Origin: Hygrocybe punicea
Lineage: Eukaryota; Basidiomycota; Agaricomycetes; Agaricales; Hygrophoraceae
DNA: 64,000 bases
Direction: 5' to 3'
Assembly (NCBI GenBank): GCA_963556145.1
Contig: OY744464.1
Span: 6,014,001-6,078,000, forward strand
Part shown: one piece after another, positions 10,377-23,225 of the stretch
Position numbering within the stretch: the stretch's first letter is position 1
Layout: every line of letters starts with the position of its first letter
Program-made: the position numbers and the translations under genes
Notes under the pieces: generated by a model
What the model saw: the letters and a program-made list of their open reading frames with translations, nothing else
Told to the model about the DNA's origin: nothing
Database searches by the model: none

Positions 10377-13300
10377 ATGTCTTCTCAGGGAAATCTCTCG
10401 GATGACAGCAACGGACCTACTATCATTGACCAAGACGAGACCTCTGATTTGCTTGCTCATGTTGAATTGTCAATGACTGACTCGGACATGGGAGCTGGCC
10501 CAAGCGAAAGCTGCAACCAGATAAAAATGGAGAACGGTAAATCGACGCAAGATACAACCATGGGACATGAGAAAAGCGGCCCAGAACCTAGCGATTCGGA
10601 AGAGGCGGTGGAAACTGAAACCGAAGGACGGGATAGTGAAGATGATGATGAATACGACGACGACGACGAGCCTGTGCTCAAATACGAACGGATAGGCGGC
10701 GAACTGAGCAACTTGTTGGGAAAAGATCCAGCTTCGGCTCTTGCTATCTCAAATAAATTGCTGGTGAATCTTCATTGTGTCCTTCAGACCTTCCACACCG
10801 CTGCAACGAACTTTTGCGAGATAGGCACTGGGCACTCAAGCTGGCCGTGTATACATTTTGAATCTCACCGGACAAGTCATCAAGTGGTACGAGCAACACC
10901 AGGCGTTCGTGAGCGACATTGCTATGGACGCAACGGCCGACTTTGTGGCCACTGCTTCCCTTGACGGTGAGCACTGTCATATGGTAATAGGTTGTCGGGT
11001 TCTCATGCAATGTCATCAGGCAAGGTCGTTGTACGGTCCCTCTCCACAACTGAATTTTATGCGTTTGACATGAAACGGCCTATGCGCACCGTATCGATGG
11101 AACCGAATTTCGCGAAACGTAGTACCAAGGCAATTGTCTGTGGTGGATTAGGAGGATTACTGGTCTTGCGTGAAAAGGGATGGCTTGGGCATAAGGAAAC
11201 TATCTTGCATTCCGATGAAGGTCCAATATGGCATGTACGTTGGAGAGGACGTCTGATAGCTTGGGCAAATGATCTGGTGAGACAACAAAATTCTTTAGAC
11301 TTGTCTTTTGCTCTCAACTGGTGCCTATCATTTTTCAGGGAGTAAAAATATACGACACGGTTTCACAAAGTCGTATTGCCTTTATCGACCGACCTGTTGA
11401 CAGTCCTCGTGCAGATCTCTTTAAATGCACTATTCACTGGCAGGACGATTCTTCCCTTTTGATATCCTGGGCAGACCAGATTAAAATAGCCCGTATTCGT
11501 GCCAGACCATCGGCCACCCAAAATGTCCCGCCGCTACTGGTGGAAATAACGGCAATCTTTCAGCTGGATTGCATGATTGCCGGCATCCTCCCCCACCCAA
11601 TGCCACCGTCAACAGTGTCACAATATCCATCACCTTTTGCTGATACAAAGCCAGGCCACCGCGCCGTCAACGTGCCTGCAGCATCCTCCCCAACTCTAAC
11701 ATCTCTGCTCGTCCTGGCTTATAACCCCCCGGACAAGTCATTGCTTCGAGCAAACGAAATGACGGCAGACCGGGCTCAACAGAAACGCCGGGCTGCGGAG
11801 CGCCCCGAATTACGAATTATATCTCGGTCGGGCGAGGAACTTGGGTCAGACGCCATTAGTCTTATCGACTTCCGGTTGTGGGGTTGTAATGATTATATCC
11901 TAGCTGAAGTTGATGACGGTTCGAGTGACCTAGGAGTGGGAGGGAGAAGCTACGTTGTGCTAAGTCCAAAGGATGTCGTAATCGTCAAACCACGGGACAG
12001 TAGAGATCATGTGGCATGGTTGGTCGACAAGAAGAGATACGAGGAAGCGCTGGAGGCGGTGGAGAAGATTCAAAGTGACCTTCACGCGGGAGGTGATGAC
12101 GGTGGTGTGAATGCCACGGAGATTGGTCAATGGTATATAGAACATTTAGTGAATGAAGGTAAATCACTTCTGCGTACCTCATCTCCGAGAGTCGCTGAGC
12201 ATTGTATAGGTGACTTCGCGAAAGCTGCCCGGCTCTGCCCCAAAGTTTGTGCACAAGACACAAAACGATGGGAGGATTGGATATTTGTCTTTGCCCAACA
12301 AAGGCAATTAAACGTACGTTCTTTGGACTCGAATTTCGAACATATGTTGTTGAGTTCAATATAAGGTCATTATTCCATATGTACCCACAGAATCCCCTCG
12401 GTTGGGTCATTTGGTGTACGAAATGATGCTTGCATATCTTCTCACGACCGACCGAGAGGTAAAGGCCTCGTTTCTCCACACTTTGGGTGCTGTCTGAAGG
12501 CTTTCTGAACAGGCTCTGTTCCAAACCATCAAAGAGTGGCCCAAAGATATCTATGACATTGCAGCTGTCATCGTGGCAGTGCATGCGGAGCTAGATAGAA
12601 CTTCTAAGTCGAAAAACATCGCGGGATCGGATTCCGTCCTTATGGAGTGTTTAGCCGAATTGTCAGTCTTTCATTTTGGCATATCGACCTCAGTCCTCAC
12701 TTATTACTAGATATACCGCCAATCGGCAGCCTGGAAAGGCTCTTCCCTTCTTCCTGCGTCTCCGAAGACCCAATGTCTTTGATCTCATCCGAGAACACAA
12801 CCTGTTCACTGATGTTCAAGACCAAGCACTGCTGCTCGTCGAATTTGATCATGAACTAATAGAAAAACGCAAGGTGGAGGGTCAGCAGGTTGACGACAAG
12901 CGAAGTGACGCCATTACGTTGCTTGTTGATCATATACACTCCATACCCGTCCGTTCTTCATTCTGGAATGCACTCCGCTTTCATTCTTCAACTCATGACC
13001 GTCATCGATTCAGATAGGGCGAGTCGTTCAGCAGCTGCAAAACAGGCCATATTATCTCTTCCTATATCTGGATGCATTATTCAGCAAGGACCCGCATCTT
13101 GTCTCCAATTTTGCAGATACGCAAGTACGTGAATGTCGTGTAATAAATTCCTAATCATGCTTACGCTGTGTCGAGGTGGAACTATATGCTGAATATGCCA
13201 CACCACATCTTATAGACTTCCTCAGAGCAAGCATTTACTATAATTTGGAGAAGGTAAAGTTATTCCCTTGCGGGTTCCACGCAATTTAATTTATTCCTAA

Positions 13301-14256
13301 AAGACCTATGATATTTGCAAACAACGGGACTTAGTTCCGGAGATGGTTTTCCTCTTGGGTCGCATGGGAAACAACAAACAGGCTTTGACACTTATCATCG
13401 AGCGACTTGGAGACGTGAATCATGTACGTGTCGTTATCCGTGATGAATTCTACCGTCCTGAACTTATATGTCGTGATTATAGGCCATTGATTTTGCTAAA
13501 GAGCAGAGCGACGATGATTTGTGGGAAGACCTGCTCAAATACTCAGAGACTCGACCCGGTATATTTTCCCATTGGTTTTGGTCACCTTTTTGTGGTTTGA
13601 ACCTTTTTGAACCCCTTAGCGTTCATCCGTGGTCTACTTGAAAATGTGGGGGCTGAGATCGACCCTATCCGCCTGATTCGGCGCATAAAAAATGGCCTTG
13701 AGATTCCAGGCCTTCAAGAAGCCCTCATCAAAATCTTGCAAGATTTCTATTTGCAAATCTCACTATTAGAGGGATGTCGGACGATACTGAACGGCGACTG
13801 TTCGGATCTTGCAAAAAAGTTACAAAAGAATCAGACAAATGGGTTTTTCCTCACTGGTGTGTTTCCTACTTGTTGTTCATGTATCGTCGCCACCTTTCGT
13901 CCGCGGCTCACTGCATCATTCGTAGTCAAAACCCTGTGTCCAATCTGCTCCCGGCCGCTTCAACAAAATCCACAATCGCTGATGTTACTTTTCTTATGCC
14001 GTCATGTCGTTCATGCTGGGTGCGTGAGCGGTGGAGACCAGTTTCCTGTCCAACCGGACCCTGCTTTGATTGGCGTCGGGATTGGGGGCCAAACAAACCG
14101 AGGATTAAATGGAAAAATTGCATTGTTGGTTTCTCGATGCCTCCATTGTTTCAATGCATTACTAATACTTGACGTTGCAGCACATCAGCGATTCGTGCCA
14201 AGATCATGAAAGGGTGTCCTGTCTGTCACAAAAAGGGGGAAGGAGATCGGACATGA
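10377..14256 (+). CDS. VPS41: VPS41, HOPS tethering complex subunit
   Basis: VPS41 acts in the HOPS complex, which tethers membranes and promotes SNARE-driven fusion at the vacuole/late endosome. The start ATG at 10377 opens an acidic, disordered N-terminus (to about residue 100), then EPVLKYERIGGELSNLL. A beta-propeller region follows (LTGQVIKWYEQH, DFVATASLDGKVV, TTEFYAFDMKRPMRTV, EKGWLGHKETILHS, RLIAWANDLGVKIYD, IDRPVDSPRADLFKC). Next come the alpha-helical CHCR region (YIEHLVNEG/GDFAKAARLCPKVC, KALPFFLRLRRPNVFDLI, MVFLLGRMGNNKQALTLI) and a C-terminal RING-H2-like motif (CPICSRPL ... FLCRHVVHAGCV ... GCPVCHKKG). At least ten short introns splice in frame, and the stop is 14254-14256. Order, motifs and full length match basidiomycete VPS41. 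No disabling lesion seen. Confidence 0.95.
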
Positions 14257-14424
14257 TACATACAACACGAACTTCCGTCACCAGATTACCCACAACGTCT
14301 ATACCTCGTGTTACCTGTGCTCTTGTTTTAGGTACGATTCGTGCGCTCCCATCAGCATTGTAGAATAAACCTCATCTCCGAAGAAATAGCAGCTCAGTTG
14401 AAATGTGCAATGCTATCATGTCTC

Positions 14425-15818
14425 TCAACCAGTCCCCGCAGCTCTCCACCACCTGACCACACCATCTTCGCCACCACTCACGAAAGCCCCAGCGGAGTTA
14501 TTCGGAGAAGGTCTCGGGCGCCACGACACGCTCCAGACTTCACCAGTATCTTGGATGGTAGATACAGCAGCACGTGCCGAGAGGTCCCAAACTTTGATGG
14601 TTTTATCCGCGGAGCTAGACATATAACAAGATTTCGAGACAACTAGACTGAGAATGCAGAACGAACAGGAAAGCAAAGAGATATACCCTGAGAGAGCCAG
14701 CCGATTATCTGCGGATATATCGGTGCTCAGGACCCAGGATGAGTGTCCAGATAGGGAGGCAACTGCGCCGGAGCCTGGTTTTCCAGAGGACGAGGTCCGG
14801 ACATCATGCAGAATTAAGCGCTTGTCCTCGGATGCGGAGAGAAGAAGCTGTGCCGGGGAATTTAATGTCAAGTGAGGTGCGAAGTAAGGTGCGGTGCAGA
14901 AATGTGAAGGAAGAGAAGCGAGGATTGTTGAATCGTACCTGACAGTCTGGTGACCAAGCAAGGGACCGTACAGACATCGCATGGGAGGTATATGTAGAGG
15001 CCAGAGAATTAGATTCCAAATCGAAGATGTATATCTGACCAGATTCGGTGGATAGTGCTACACGCGATCCATCCGGGCTCTGTCAAAGTAGAATGTGGTT
15101 TCAGAAACCGAGAGGGGAAGATGCGTGTAACTTCAGGGGGAAAGACATACATGGGTACAGTACATCCCGTATTTATTTTTGCCGGTAGGGAGAGTAACAC
15201 GGCGCTCTCCAAAACTGTCCGGCTCACAAGAATGAATGGTAACATTTCCGGACCCGCCCGTAGAGGCGTATGTTCCCCCTTTGGGGTTCAAGGATACCGA
15301 CCAAGCTGATACCGGGAACAGGAACAGACGCAAGTAGGTCAGCTAGGTCGCATGGTTTATTGTCATCGAATTTATTGGTGCTTACAGGGCTCCATGAGTT
15401 CCGATCCACTTCGCACGTAACTCGCATACCGTCCTACCACCTCTCCATTTTGCAGGTCCCAAAGGCACGTAAGACCTTCAATACTGTTGTATAAAGCATG
15501 CTGGCCATTAGGAGAAACCGACAACGACACAAGACCGAGTGTATGCGCGGGAAGTGCTTGTGAGACCTGTCCAGAAGAACCGTCCCATAATTTTATAAAA
15601 CCATCAGCGGAAACAGAAATGGCTTTGTCGTCAGCTGTCCATGCGAGGTCCCATATAGCATCAGTGTGAGCTAGACGTAACGGGTACCGATAAATCCTGG
15701 AAGAGTAAGATTATGCGAGTGTCATACGTTCTTTGCAGTCAAGAGCGTGTAAAAACGCGAGACTCTGACAAAAATTAACATTGGTGGCCGCAAGAGTCAG
15801 AAGATACGTACAGACCAT
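14425..15818 (-). CDS. SKI8: SKI8/WDR61-like WD40-repeat protein
   Basis: WD40 adaptor of the cytoplasmic Ski complex (exosome-linked 3'-5' mRNA decay) and, in many eukaryotes, a PAF1-associated factor. Minus-strand exons give blades in order: RLAHTDAIWDLAW, GFIKLWDGSS, GLTCLWDLQNGEVVGRY, AWSVSLNPKGGTYASTGGSGNVTI, SGQIYIFDLES, SHAMSVRSLAWSPD, LILHDVRTSSSGKPGSG, GHSSWVLSTDIS, SADKTIKVWDLSARAAV, GEVWSVSWRP and the terminal GGEDGVVRWWRAAGTG. The stop is at 14425-14427. The first exon is tiny: I place the ATG at 15816-15818 with splicing to GATTTATCGG near 15695, but the exact first intron is uncertain. It is divergently transcribed from the eS12 gene and converges on VPS41. Confidence 0.88.
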
Positions 15819-16053
15819 GTTTGTCTCGCGGATGAAGTCGACTTCAAGTTATTGAACTTATACTCGTTGTATTTAGCTCTATCGGTAAAATCCGATCGGA
15901 GCTTGAAACCTTATACAAAGCCGCCCATCTTGAACCTTCTTTTATCCCTACATCAACGAGAGCGGACGAAGACATCACCCAATTCAACACCTGAAAATAA
16001 AAGTAAGTGCTTCAGAGTGACAGACCAACTCGAGTTTATTTATTTACCGTAGG
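15819..16053. promoter_or_regulatory. Shared promoter of SKI8-like and eS12 genes, with a 5' UTR intron
   Basis: The 235 bp between the two divergent start codons must hold both promoters. On the eS12 side a GTAAGTGC donor at 16002 and an AG acceptor ending at 16052 lie immediately before the ATG at 16054. This is a 5' UTR intron of the kind common in fungal ribosomal-protein genes. No TATA box stands out. Confidence 0.55.
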
Positions 16054-16557
16054 ATGTCTGACGCTGGAGATGAGATCCAAGTAGAAGCCCCGGCAGCGGA
16101 GGTTGAGGTTACCACAGAGACAACAGCACCCAAAGGTAAATTGAGTGTTGAGGAGGCACTTCAGGTCAGCATCCTCCAAGTTATTTCATTTTACTGCCCT
16201 TAATTTTTTTTACTGCAGCAAGTTTTGAAAAACGCTCTCGTCCACGATGGTCTTGCCCGGGGTCTTCGTGAATGCGCCAAAGCTTTGGATAAGCGCCAGG
16301 CCCATTTGTGCGTCCTTGTCGAGACTTGCACGGAAGCTGAGTACATCAAGCTCATCACTGCTCTTTGCGGGGAGCACAAGATCAACTTGATCAAGGTTGG
16401 AGATGCGAAAGTCCTTGGCACCTGGGCGGGACTGTGCAAGATTGATAGGGAGGGTAATCCACGGAAAGTCGTTGGCTGTTCCTGCGTTGTGGTCAAGGAC
16501 TACGGCGTCGAGAGTGAAGGCCTACATGTTCTGCTCGACTACTTCAAGAACCGTTGA
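16054..16557 (+). CDS. RPS12: 40S ribosomal protein S12 (eS12)
   Basis: Structural protein of the small ribosomal subunit, located in the beak/head. Two coding exons: 16054-16164 ([19 protein letters not shown]..., acidic N-terminus typical of eS12, ending LSVEEALQ) and 16219-16557. The second exon holds the L7Ae-like fold with [75 protein letters not shown] and [13 protein letters not shown]. Total 149 residues, the usual fungal length. An upstream intron sits in the 5' UTR. Intact, conserved and confidently assigned. Confidence 0.97.
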
Positions 16558-16903
16558 GTGAGTGAACCTTCTCTCTCGTTCCAGGTGATGTCAATACAGA
16601 CTCCCTCAACCGATTATTTTTCTTGTGGAAAACATCTGTCCGGAATCATATCTACGTCTGATTTCTTCTTGTCGTCTGCTTGTCTAAAAATTCTCATTTG
16701 CTAATTGATCGTACCACACAGAAGGCTAGTAGTAGTATACTCAGGCTTGTACTATTATTAGTAGCAATTGCCAAAAAGACGAAAGCCATGTGACCGAGCT
16801 GTAAGGAAACCATCAGCCCTCACCAGATGTCCTGCCCTGCACACGCCATACAAGCCCAATAAAGGTTTTAAGGCATCTTGGAATATCGTCGTTAGATCCC
16901 CCA
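16558..16903. other. Intergenic region between eS12 and the TMEM135-like gene
   Basis: About 345 bp that should hold the 3' UTR of eS12 and the promoter of the next gene. An open frame at 16768 leading into the next gene is probably leader sequence. Nothing else seen. Confidence 0.4.
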
Positions 16904-19262
16904 ATGGATTCTCCCGGTACCAGTGGGGTTGGTACACCTCAGATAGGTTACAATGGAATCAACTTCACGCCCAAATCTGCCATGGCCTCATTCGAAAATT
17001 TGGTGGCTCTTGCCAACCACCAGGAACGTCTCAAGGAGGCCAGGAAAATGGTTTGGAGAGATAAAGGCCAACCGGTCGTCGAGTTGCAGGACCTGTGGGG
17101 GTGTTTATGGCATGCAGGACGCGGCGGTCTGAGTATGTCATATCATTTCGTTTCTTGACGGTCAAATCGAACATCTGAAACATTCTCTCGGGTGTGGCGT
17201 AGGAGCTGGTACCCTGGCATTTAACATACGAGCAAGTGTCAACGTAGTTTTGGCTCTAATACGATTGAGAAAGGTGCCTAGGTAGGTTTTGGTTTTTGAC
17301 CTACAATGTTGGGGAGTGAAATATCTGATGCATCCTGTAAGACATGGCCGGACCTCTCAGATTCTACATGCTATCTTTGGATCCGACACGATACGTTTTG
17401 CCGCCATGTTAGGTTGGTTATAATATCTCTCAAACTTAGAGGTGTTCAATTGACTTATATGATGAATACCAGGCACATTTGTCGCTCTTTATAAGTTGAT
17501 CATCAACTCCCTTCCGCTCCTGTTTCCTATTATGAACCCCCCTAATCGCCCGTCCTTCTTTGTCCGCGACGTGGAAGCGCAGTCTGTGCTTGAGTTATCA
17601 GAAGACGAACCATCAACTGTTGTCGAGGTTGATCTAGCACGGCGTCGGGCGCGTTTATCGCTCACCGCGCAAGCCCACCAGATTTTGATTCGAAAGAGGA
17701 CGAGGCGATGGCACGCCGCGCTGGCCGGCGCCATCGCAGGTGGCCTTGCGATCATATTCGAGATCAGGTCCAGGAGAACTGTTATTGGACAGCAGATGTT
17801 TGTTAGGTGTGTGGAATTGTGCTTCTCTTCTCCTGCCCCCCCCACCCCGAAACTGAACGTCGTTTTCTCAAGAGGGCTCCAGGGCTCCTGGAATGCATTT
17901 ACTAAAAAGCGTGATATTCGAATTCCTCATGGAGATGTTCTTGTGTTTTCTCTCGCGTGCGTACTATATTCAACTCCACTTATGACCGATGTGCTGAAGG
18001 GAAATATATCATAGTTGCGGTCAAATCATGTATGGTTTTCTGCTACGTCCGGATACATTACCCCATTCATATAATGTCTGGTATGCACGACATGTCTCGT
18101 GGTTCTGCATTTCTTACAATATTATGGGCATGGAATAGGATTGGCCAGGCGAGCAAGGTTCCTCCAGAAGGCGTAAAGATTAACCGTGATTTAGTTCGAG
18201 GTCATAGTTTCGTCCGGTCGGACTTAGAAGCCCTAATTGGTCACAAGGTATCACCCTTTTTCTTTTCCTGCTTTCTCACTAGACTTATGCGGGTCAGAAC
18301 ATCACCAACGACAACCACGAAAAGCTTATTATCTTGAGATACCTTGCTTCCTCCGCCCTCAACTATGTGCCGCACCACGTTCCTTGTTCTGCTATCCATC
18401 CGTGGATTGATTCATGTATGATGGTACCACTTGACCGTTTTTTAGCCGTCTCTAAATGGATGCTACCCATTTATGGCGCCTTGCATTTCATCCCTTCCTT
18501 GCTATTCAAATGGAAGGAATTTTTGAAGAATCCTGGAAAAATGCTGATGAGGGGTGGATTGGGCACGTCGCGAAGTTCAGCGTTTCTGGGGATGTTTGTA
18601 GTAATTTATCAATGTGAGTTCTGTCTATATGAGCGTTTCAAGTGTTGCAGCAAAGATCTGGAAGTGTATGTTTATATTTTCGATCTCGTTTCTAGCTGCG
18701 TTTTGTTTCAAACATTACCTTCATGATGTCCTGTCGTCACCTGACAGATTGGTCAAGTTGCCTCAACCCATTGTAGACTCCCTGATTTCAAAATCATCCT
18801 TCTGGTTCCTTGGCCTTCTGGCAGGCCTGTCATTGTTTGTTGAAGAGAAACGGCGTCGAGGAGAACTAGCCATGTATGTGTTGCCGAAAGGTTTGGAGAG
18901 TGTGTGGGTAATGGCAAGGGGTAAAGGCTTGGTATTCAAGACTGGCCAGTACGGAGAGATTCTGGTGAGAGATTATTTGATGTTTTGCCCACCAATCATA
19001 TTTTTTGACTTGCACAAACCCCATAGCTGACCGCAATCGGCATGGGAATGGTGATGGTAGGCTTTCACCCCCCCGCTTGTGTTATCCAATGTCACTCATC
19101 GCATATAATGTTGCGGTTTCCCAGAGCATCTATCAGGTCAGGGGGAGGTGACATTGTGAAATTCGGGATTTTGCTAATAATCATTGCATCACACAGAATG
19201 ACCCCCAACATTTATCGGGTTTGGTACGGCGAATACTGTACCAATTCATTGGGCCTAACTGA
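16904..19262 (+). CDS. TMEM135-like multi-pass membrane protein
   Basis: The start MDSPGTSGVGTPQIG leads to SFENLVALANHQERLKEARKMVW and CLWHAGRGGL, then a membrane-embedded body assembled over about nine introns. Recognisable blocks are AGTLAFNIRASVNVVLALIR, DTIRFAAMLGTFVALYK, NPPNRPSFF, AALAGAIAGGLAI, HGDVLVFSLACGQIMYGF, PDTLPHSYNVW, HHVPCSAIHPWIDSC (a C-x3-HP...C box) and the C-terminal TAIGMGMVMSIYQ ending at TGA 19260-19262. The Gly-rich membrane stretches and Cys/His-Pro box fit fungal relatives of TMEM135, proteins of peroxisomes/mitochondria linked to lipid handling and organelle dynamics. The family call is from memory of motif order, and the cellular role is inferred. Confidence 0.7.
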
Positions 19263-19476
19263 GGACATGGAGCTAGCGATTGATCATTATAATCTAGGTT
19301 CAAGTGATGCTTAGTTAGGTTTCTTTTCGGCTGGCGAAATCGCAACAGCTCTGAAATCTGAGCATATACGCATTGGATCAATCCTTGCACACCCGGATCT
19401 TCGTTTCTTAACATATATAAGTACAGTAGTTATACAGTATTCAACACATTTACAATGGCACCCGAAAGTAGTCTGG

Positions 19477-22400
19477 TCATAACATAACCTCTTGACGAAC
19501 GCAAGATATGAAAGCTTTCTGAATCTTTGAAAGTAAGGCAGAATCAAACAAAACAAATCTACGAATCTTCCGTAATATCACTCTTGCCGACCGTCGGACC
19601 TCGGCGTTGCCTGAAGAGCGGAGGGCAAGGAGGGTAGGGATGGCGCTCTTCCTCAGAGTAGCCTGCACCAGATCATGCGCAGAAATCCTTTCCAAGGCTG
19701 TTACTGCAGAGATCTGAACTGCCAAATCCGTTGAAGCAAGCAGGCTGACAAGAGACGGAATGGCATTAGCTTTGAGAGCTGCGGAGTGCGCACTTGGGAG
19801 TGACCAGCAAATAGCCTTCAGAGCATCGCAGGCACTTCTCAAGATTTTGGGATCATTGGATTCCAACAGTTGGACGAGAGCTGGTATGGCGTTTGCCTTC
19901 ACTGAAACCAACCTCGCGCTTGGAAGGGCATTCATGTCAATCAAGGCCAACGCTGCACCTTCCTGGAGAGCGCTGTTGTCTGAGGCAAGAAGATGTACGA
20001 GGTCGTGAATGATATTAAAGTCGAGGGCGATGATCTTTGCAGGGCCATGATGAGAAATCCTTGCCAAAGCGCTCACAGCTGAGGTTTTGACTTCGACAGA
20101 ATGGTGAGAGAGTAACCGAACAAGTGGTGGCACTGTGCCGGCTCTCGTAGCCGCAGCCCGTGCGGCATCCTCCGACCAACAAATATTCCGTAGGGCCGTG
20201 CAGGCATACTGCAGGACGAGGGAATCGTGGGACGCCAGTAGTTTGATGAGAGCTGGGATGGCACCTGCCTCCACTGAAATCATGCGTGCGTCTGGAAGAA
20301 GATTGACGATGCTCAAAGCCCACGCCGCAGATGCTTGGACGTTTCCGTACTTTGAATATTTTGCATTGACTTCGCAATCGCGAGAGAGCAAGCTGACCAA
20401 TGGTGGAACTGCGCCGGCGCTCACGGCTGCAGCCCGTGCGGCATCCTTCGACCAACAAATATCCCGTAAGGCCTTGCAGGATTGTAGTAGGGCGATGGTA
20501 TCGTGGGACGCCAGCAGTTTGGCGAGAGCTGGGATGGCGCCTGCATCCACTGAAACCATGTGTGCATCTACGAGTCTGTTGATAGTCCTCAAAGCCCACG
20601 CAGCACTTGCGTGGACGCTTTCGCATTCAGAAGTTTCTTCATCGACGCCACAATCGCGAGAGAGTAAGCTAACCAACGGCGGGACGGCACCGGCGCTCAC
20701 GGCTGCAGCCCGTGCAGCATCCTTCGACCAACAAATGTTCCGTAAGGCTTTGCAAGCATGCTGTAGGACGTGGTTGTCGTGGGATGCCAACAGTTTGACG
20801 AGAGCTGGGATGGCACCTGCCTCCACTGAAATCATGCGTGCGTCTGGAAGAAGATTGACGGTGCTCAAAGCCCACGCCGCAGATGCTTGGACGTTTCCGT
20901 ACTTTGAATATTTTGCATTGACTTCGCAATCGCGAGAGAGCAAGCTGACCAATGGTGGAACTGCGCCGGCGCTCACGGCTGCAGCCCGTGCGGCATCCTT
21001 CGACCAACAAATGTTCTGTAGGGCCTTGCAGGATTGTAGTAGGGCGAGGGTATCGTGGGACGTCAGCAGTTTGATGAGAGCTGGGATGGCACCTGCCTCC
21101 ACTGAAACCATGTGTGCATCTACGAGAATGTTGATAGTCTTCAAAGCCCACGCAGCGTGTGCTTGGACGCTTTCGTAACCAGAAGTTTGTGCATCGGCCA
21201 CAAAATCGCCAGAGAGTAAGCTAACCAATGGCGGAACTGCACCGGCGCTCACGGCTGCAGCCCGTGCGGCATCCTTCGACCAACATATATCCCGTAGGGC
21301 CTTGCAGGATTGTTGTAGGACGAGGGTATCGTGGGACGCCAGGAGTTTGACGAGAGCTGGGACGGCACCTGCCTCCACTGAGATCATGTGTGCATCTACG
21401 AGTTTGTCGATATTCCTCAAAGCCCACGCAGCGTATGCTTGGACGCGTTCGTATTCAGAAGTTTCTGCATCGACGACAGAATCGCGAGAGAGTAAGCTAA
21501 CCAATGGCGGGACGGCACCGGCGCTCACGGCTGCAGCCCGTGCGGCGTCCTTCGACCAACAAATATCCCGTAAGGCCTTGCAGGATTGTTTTCGGACGAG
21601 GGTATCGTGGGACGCCAGGAGTTTGACGAGAGTTGGGATGGCACCCGCATCTACTGAAACCATGTGTGCATCTACGAGTCTGTTGATAGTCCTCAAAGCC
21701 CACGCAGCATTTGCTTGGACGCTTTCGCATTCAGAAGTTTCTGCATCGACGCCAAAATCGCGAGAGAGTAAGCTAACCAATGGCGGGACGGCACCGGCGC
21801 TCACGGCTGCAGCCCGTGCGGCGTCCTTCGACCAACAAATATCCCGTAGGGCCTTGCAGGCTTGTTGTAGGACGAGGGTGTCATTGGATGCCAGCAGTTT
21901 AACGAGAGCTGGTACGGCACCTGCCTCCACTGACACCATGTCTGCATCTTTGAGGACGTTGATGGATGCCAAGGCACGTGCAGCATTCTCCACCGTAGCG
22001 GTGTTGTTGGAGGCAAATAGCTGTACGAGAGCTGGGATGGCATTTGACTGCAGTGCGGTAGCCCTTGCTTCATTGCTCGTCGTAATTTTCGCCAATTGCT
22101 CTACAGCTGCTTGTTGTACCTCGCTACTGTCTGAATGGAGATGGTGAACAACTTCCGGTGCTGATCTAGTACGACGAACTGCCTTGACTGTCAAAGTGAT
22201 CTTTGGTGACAGGCTCATTGTGACCTGGGCCTCGTTATCGGTGGAACCGTCTACGTTCGCTGTAGCGATTGAAGTGCTATAAACTCCATGGCATTCGGAA
22301 GATGTCTCAAATGCAGATATCACCTCTTCCGATACCTTGGTAAACACCCACTGATTCCCGGGGTTATTCGGTGAATGTGCGTAGGTAACCTGCAATAATG

Positions 22401-22861
22401 TGTTACCGTTGAGATGGGTATGATGAACGTTGACATACAGGAGTTTCATCCTTGCCGCCTGGGAGACCCCAGCAACCTCTTGTAGAGCCGATGCTTCAAC
22501 GTAATGCTTCAACGTACTGTGGACAGCTGCCTGCCACCAACTACTCACACATACCGACCCTTTCTCATTTCTTTGATCCTCCATTCCTGAGCACGATCAG
22601 CCCCGAGGATGCTCTCTCCAACATAGGCCTTGAGATGGCCGTTTGTAAATGAACCATGTCCACAGTTGTTAATCGTGTAACTGCCGTTGTTGAGCAGCAC
22701 AATCTTCCACTGCGTAAGTCAGTCCAAGATCTACAGGTAGAAGCGTGCAAACCTACCTTCTCACTAGAACTACCAGCCTGAGACTCGTCGTTGGTTGAGA
22801 CAGCAACGTTTTGAAACTTGACGTTGGTGATAATATACCTGCCAGTGTCCAGTGAAGCCAT
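19477..22861 (-). CDS. Beta-trefoil (I66-inhibitor/ricin-B-like) domain fused to many armadillo repeats
   Basis: Minus strand, start at 22861: MASLDTGRYIITNVKFQNVA, an intron, then WKIVLLNNGSYTINN and SILGADRAQEWRI. A second intron joins cg|g to MKLLYVNVHHTHLNGN, followed by NNPGNQWVFTKV. This is a compact beta-trefoil like those of fungal I66 serine-protease inhibitors. From about residue 150 to the stop at 19477 the protein is built of armadillo repeats (e.g. AGAVPALVKLLASNDTLVLQQACKALRDICW). Seven of the two-ARM units are nearly identical. Total about 1,080 residues, with the 3.0 kb ARM part in a single exon. ARM solenoids bind peptides or proteins, so a scaffold or recognition role is likely. 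The trefoil-ARM pairing is unusual and the function unknown. Confidence 0.8.
20145..21970. repeat. 276 bp tandem repeat inside the ARM gene
   Basis: The marker GGCTGCAGCCCGTGCGGC lies at 20425, 20701, 20977, 21253, 21529 and 21805, exactly 276 bp (92 codons) apart, with a more diverged copy near 20149. Each unit encodes two ARM motifs. Copies differ mainly in a short segment (VDAETSECESVQANAAWAL-like versus VNAKYSKYGNVQASAAWAL-like), which alternates between at least two subtypes along the array. Confidence 0.93.
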
Positions 22862-23225
22862 AGAAGCTGGTGCAGTGGATTCAACGCAGTATCAATGGAT
22901 CAAGGGAGCGAGCAGTGCCGGCGTCTGTTTCCCGTCGCCAGAGCACAGGCTTGCGTTTTTGGATGCGCCCATTTCAGGTAGGTTTGATGCACCGAATTTA
23001 TTATTATGATAATAAGTCTAGAATTTACTTTTTGTTGTCGAGGATGTTGGTTTCGTTGTGAAGGAGGAATCTTGAAAGCTTGAACGTTTGAACATGAATA
23101 TGACTTGAAACTTTGGATACGCGCATGAATGTGAAATGAGCGATTAATAAGTTCGGGACCGTACTAGTTTTTTACTGTACAGAACGGACTTCATGAAGGC
23201 TCCATCGCTAGACCTCCCCCACCGA
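22862..23225. other. Upstream region of the trefoil-ARM gene
   Basis: About 360 bp that must contain the promoter of the minus-strand trefoil-ARM gene. The plus-strand open frames here are not convincing. I see no other feature. Confidence 0.35.

Noticed and set aside
19760..22147. Long plus-strand frames rich in Ala/Ser/Arg opposite the ARM gene
   Set aside because: They repeat every 92 codons because the ARM-coding strand repeats; the minus strand encodes recognisable ARM motifs.
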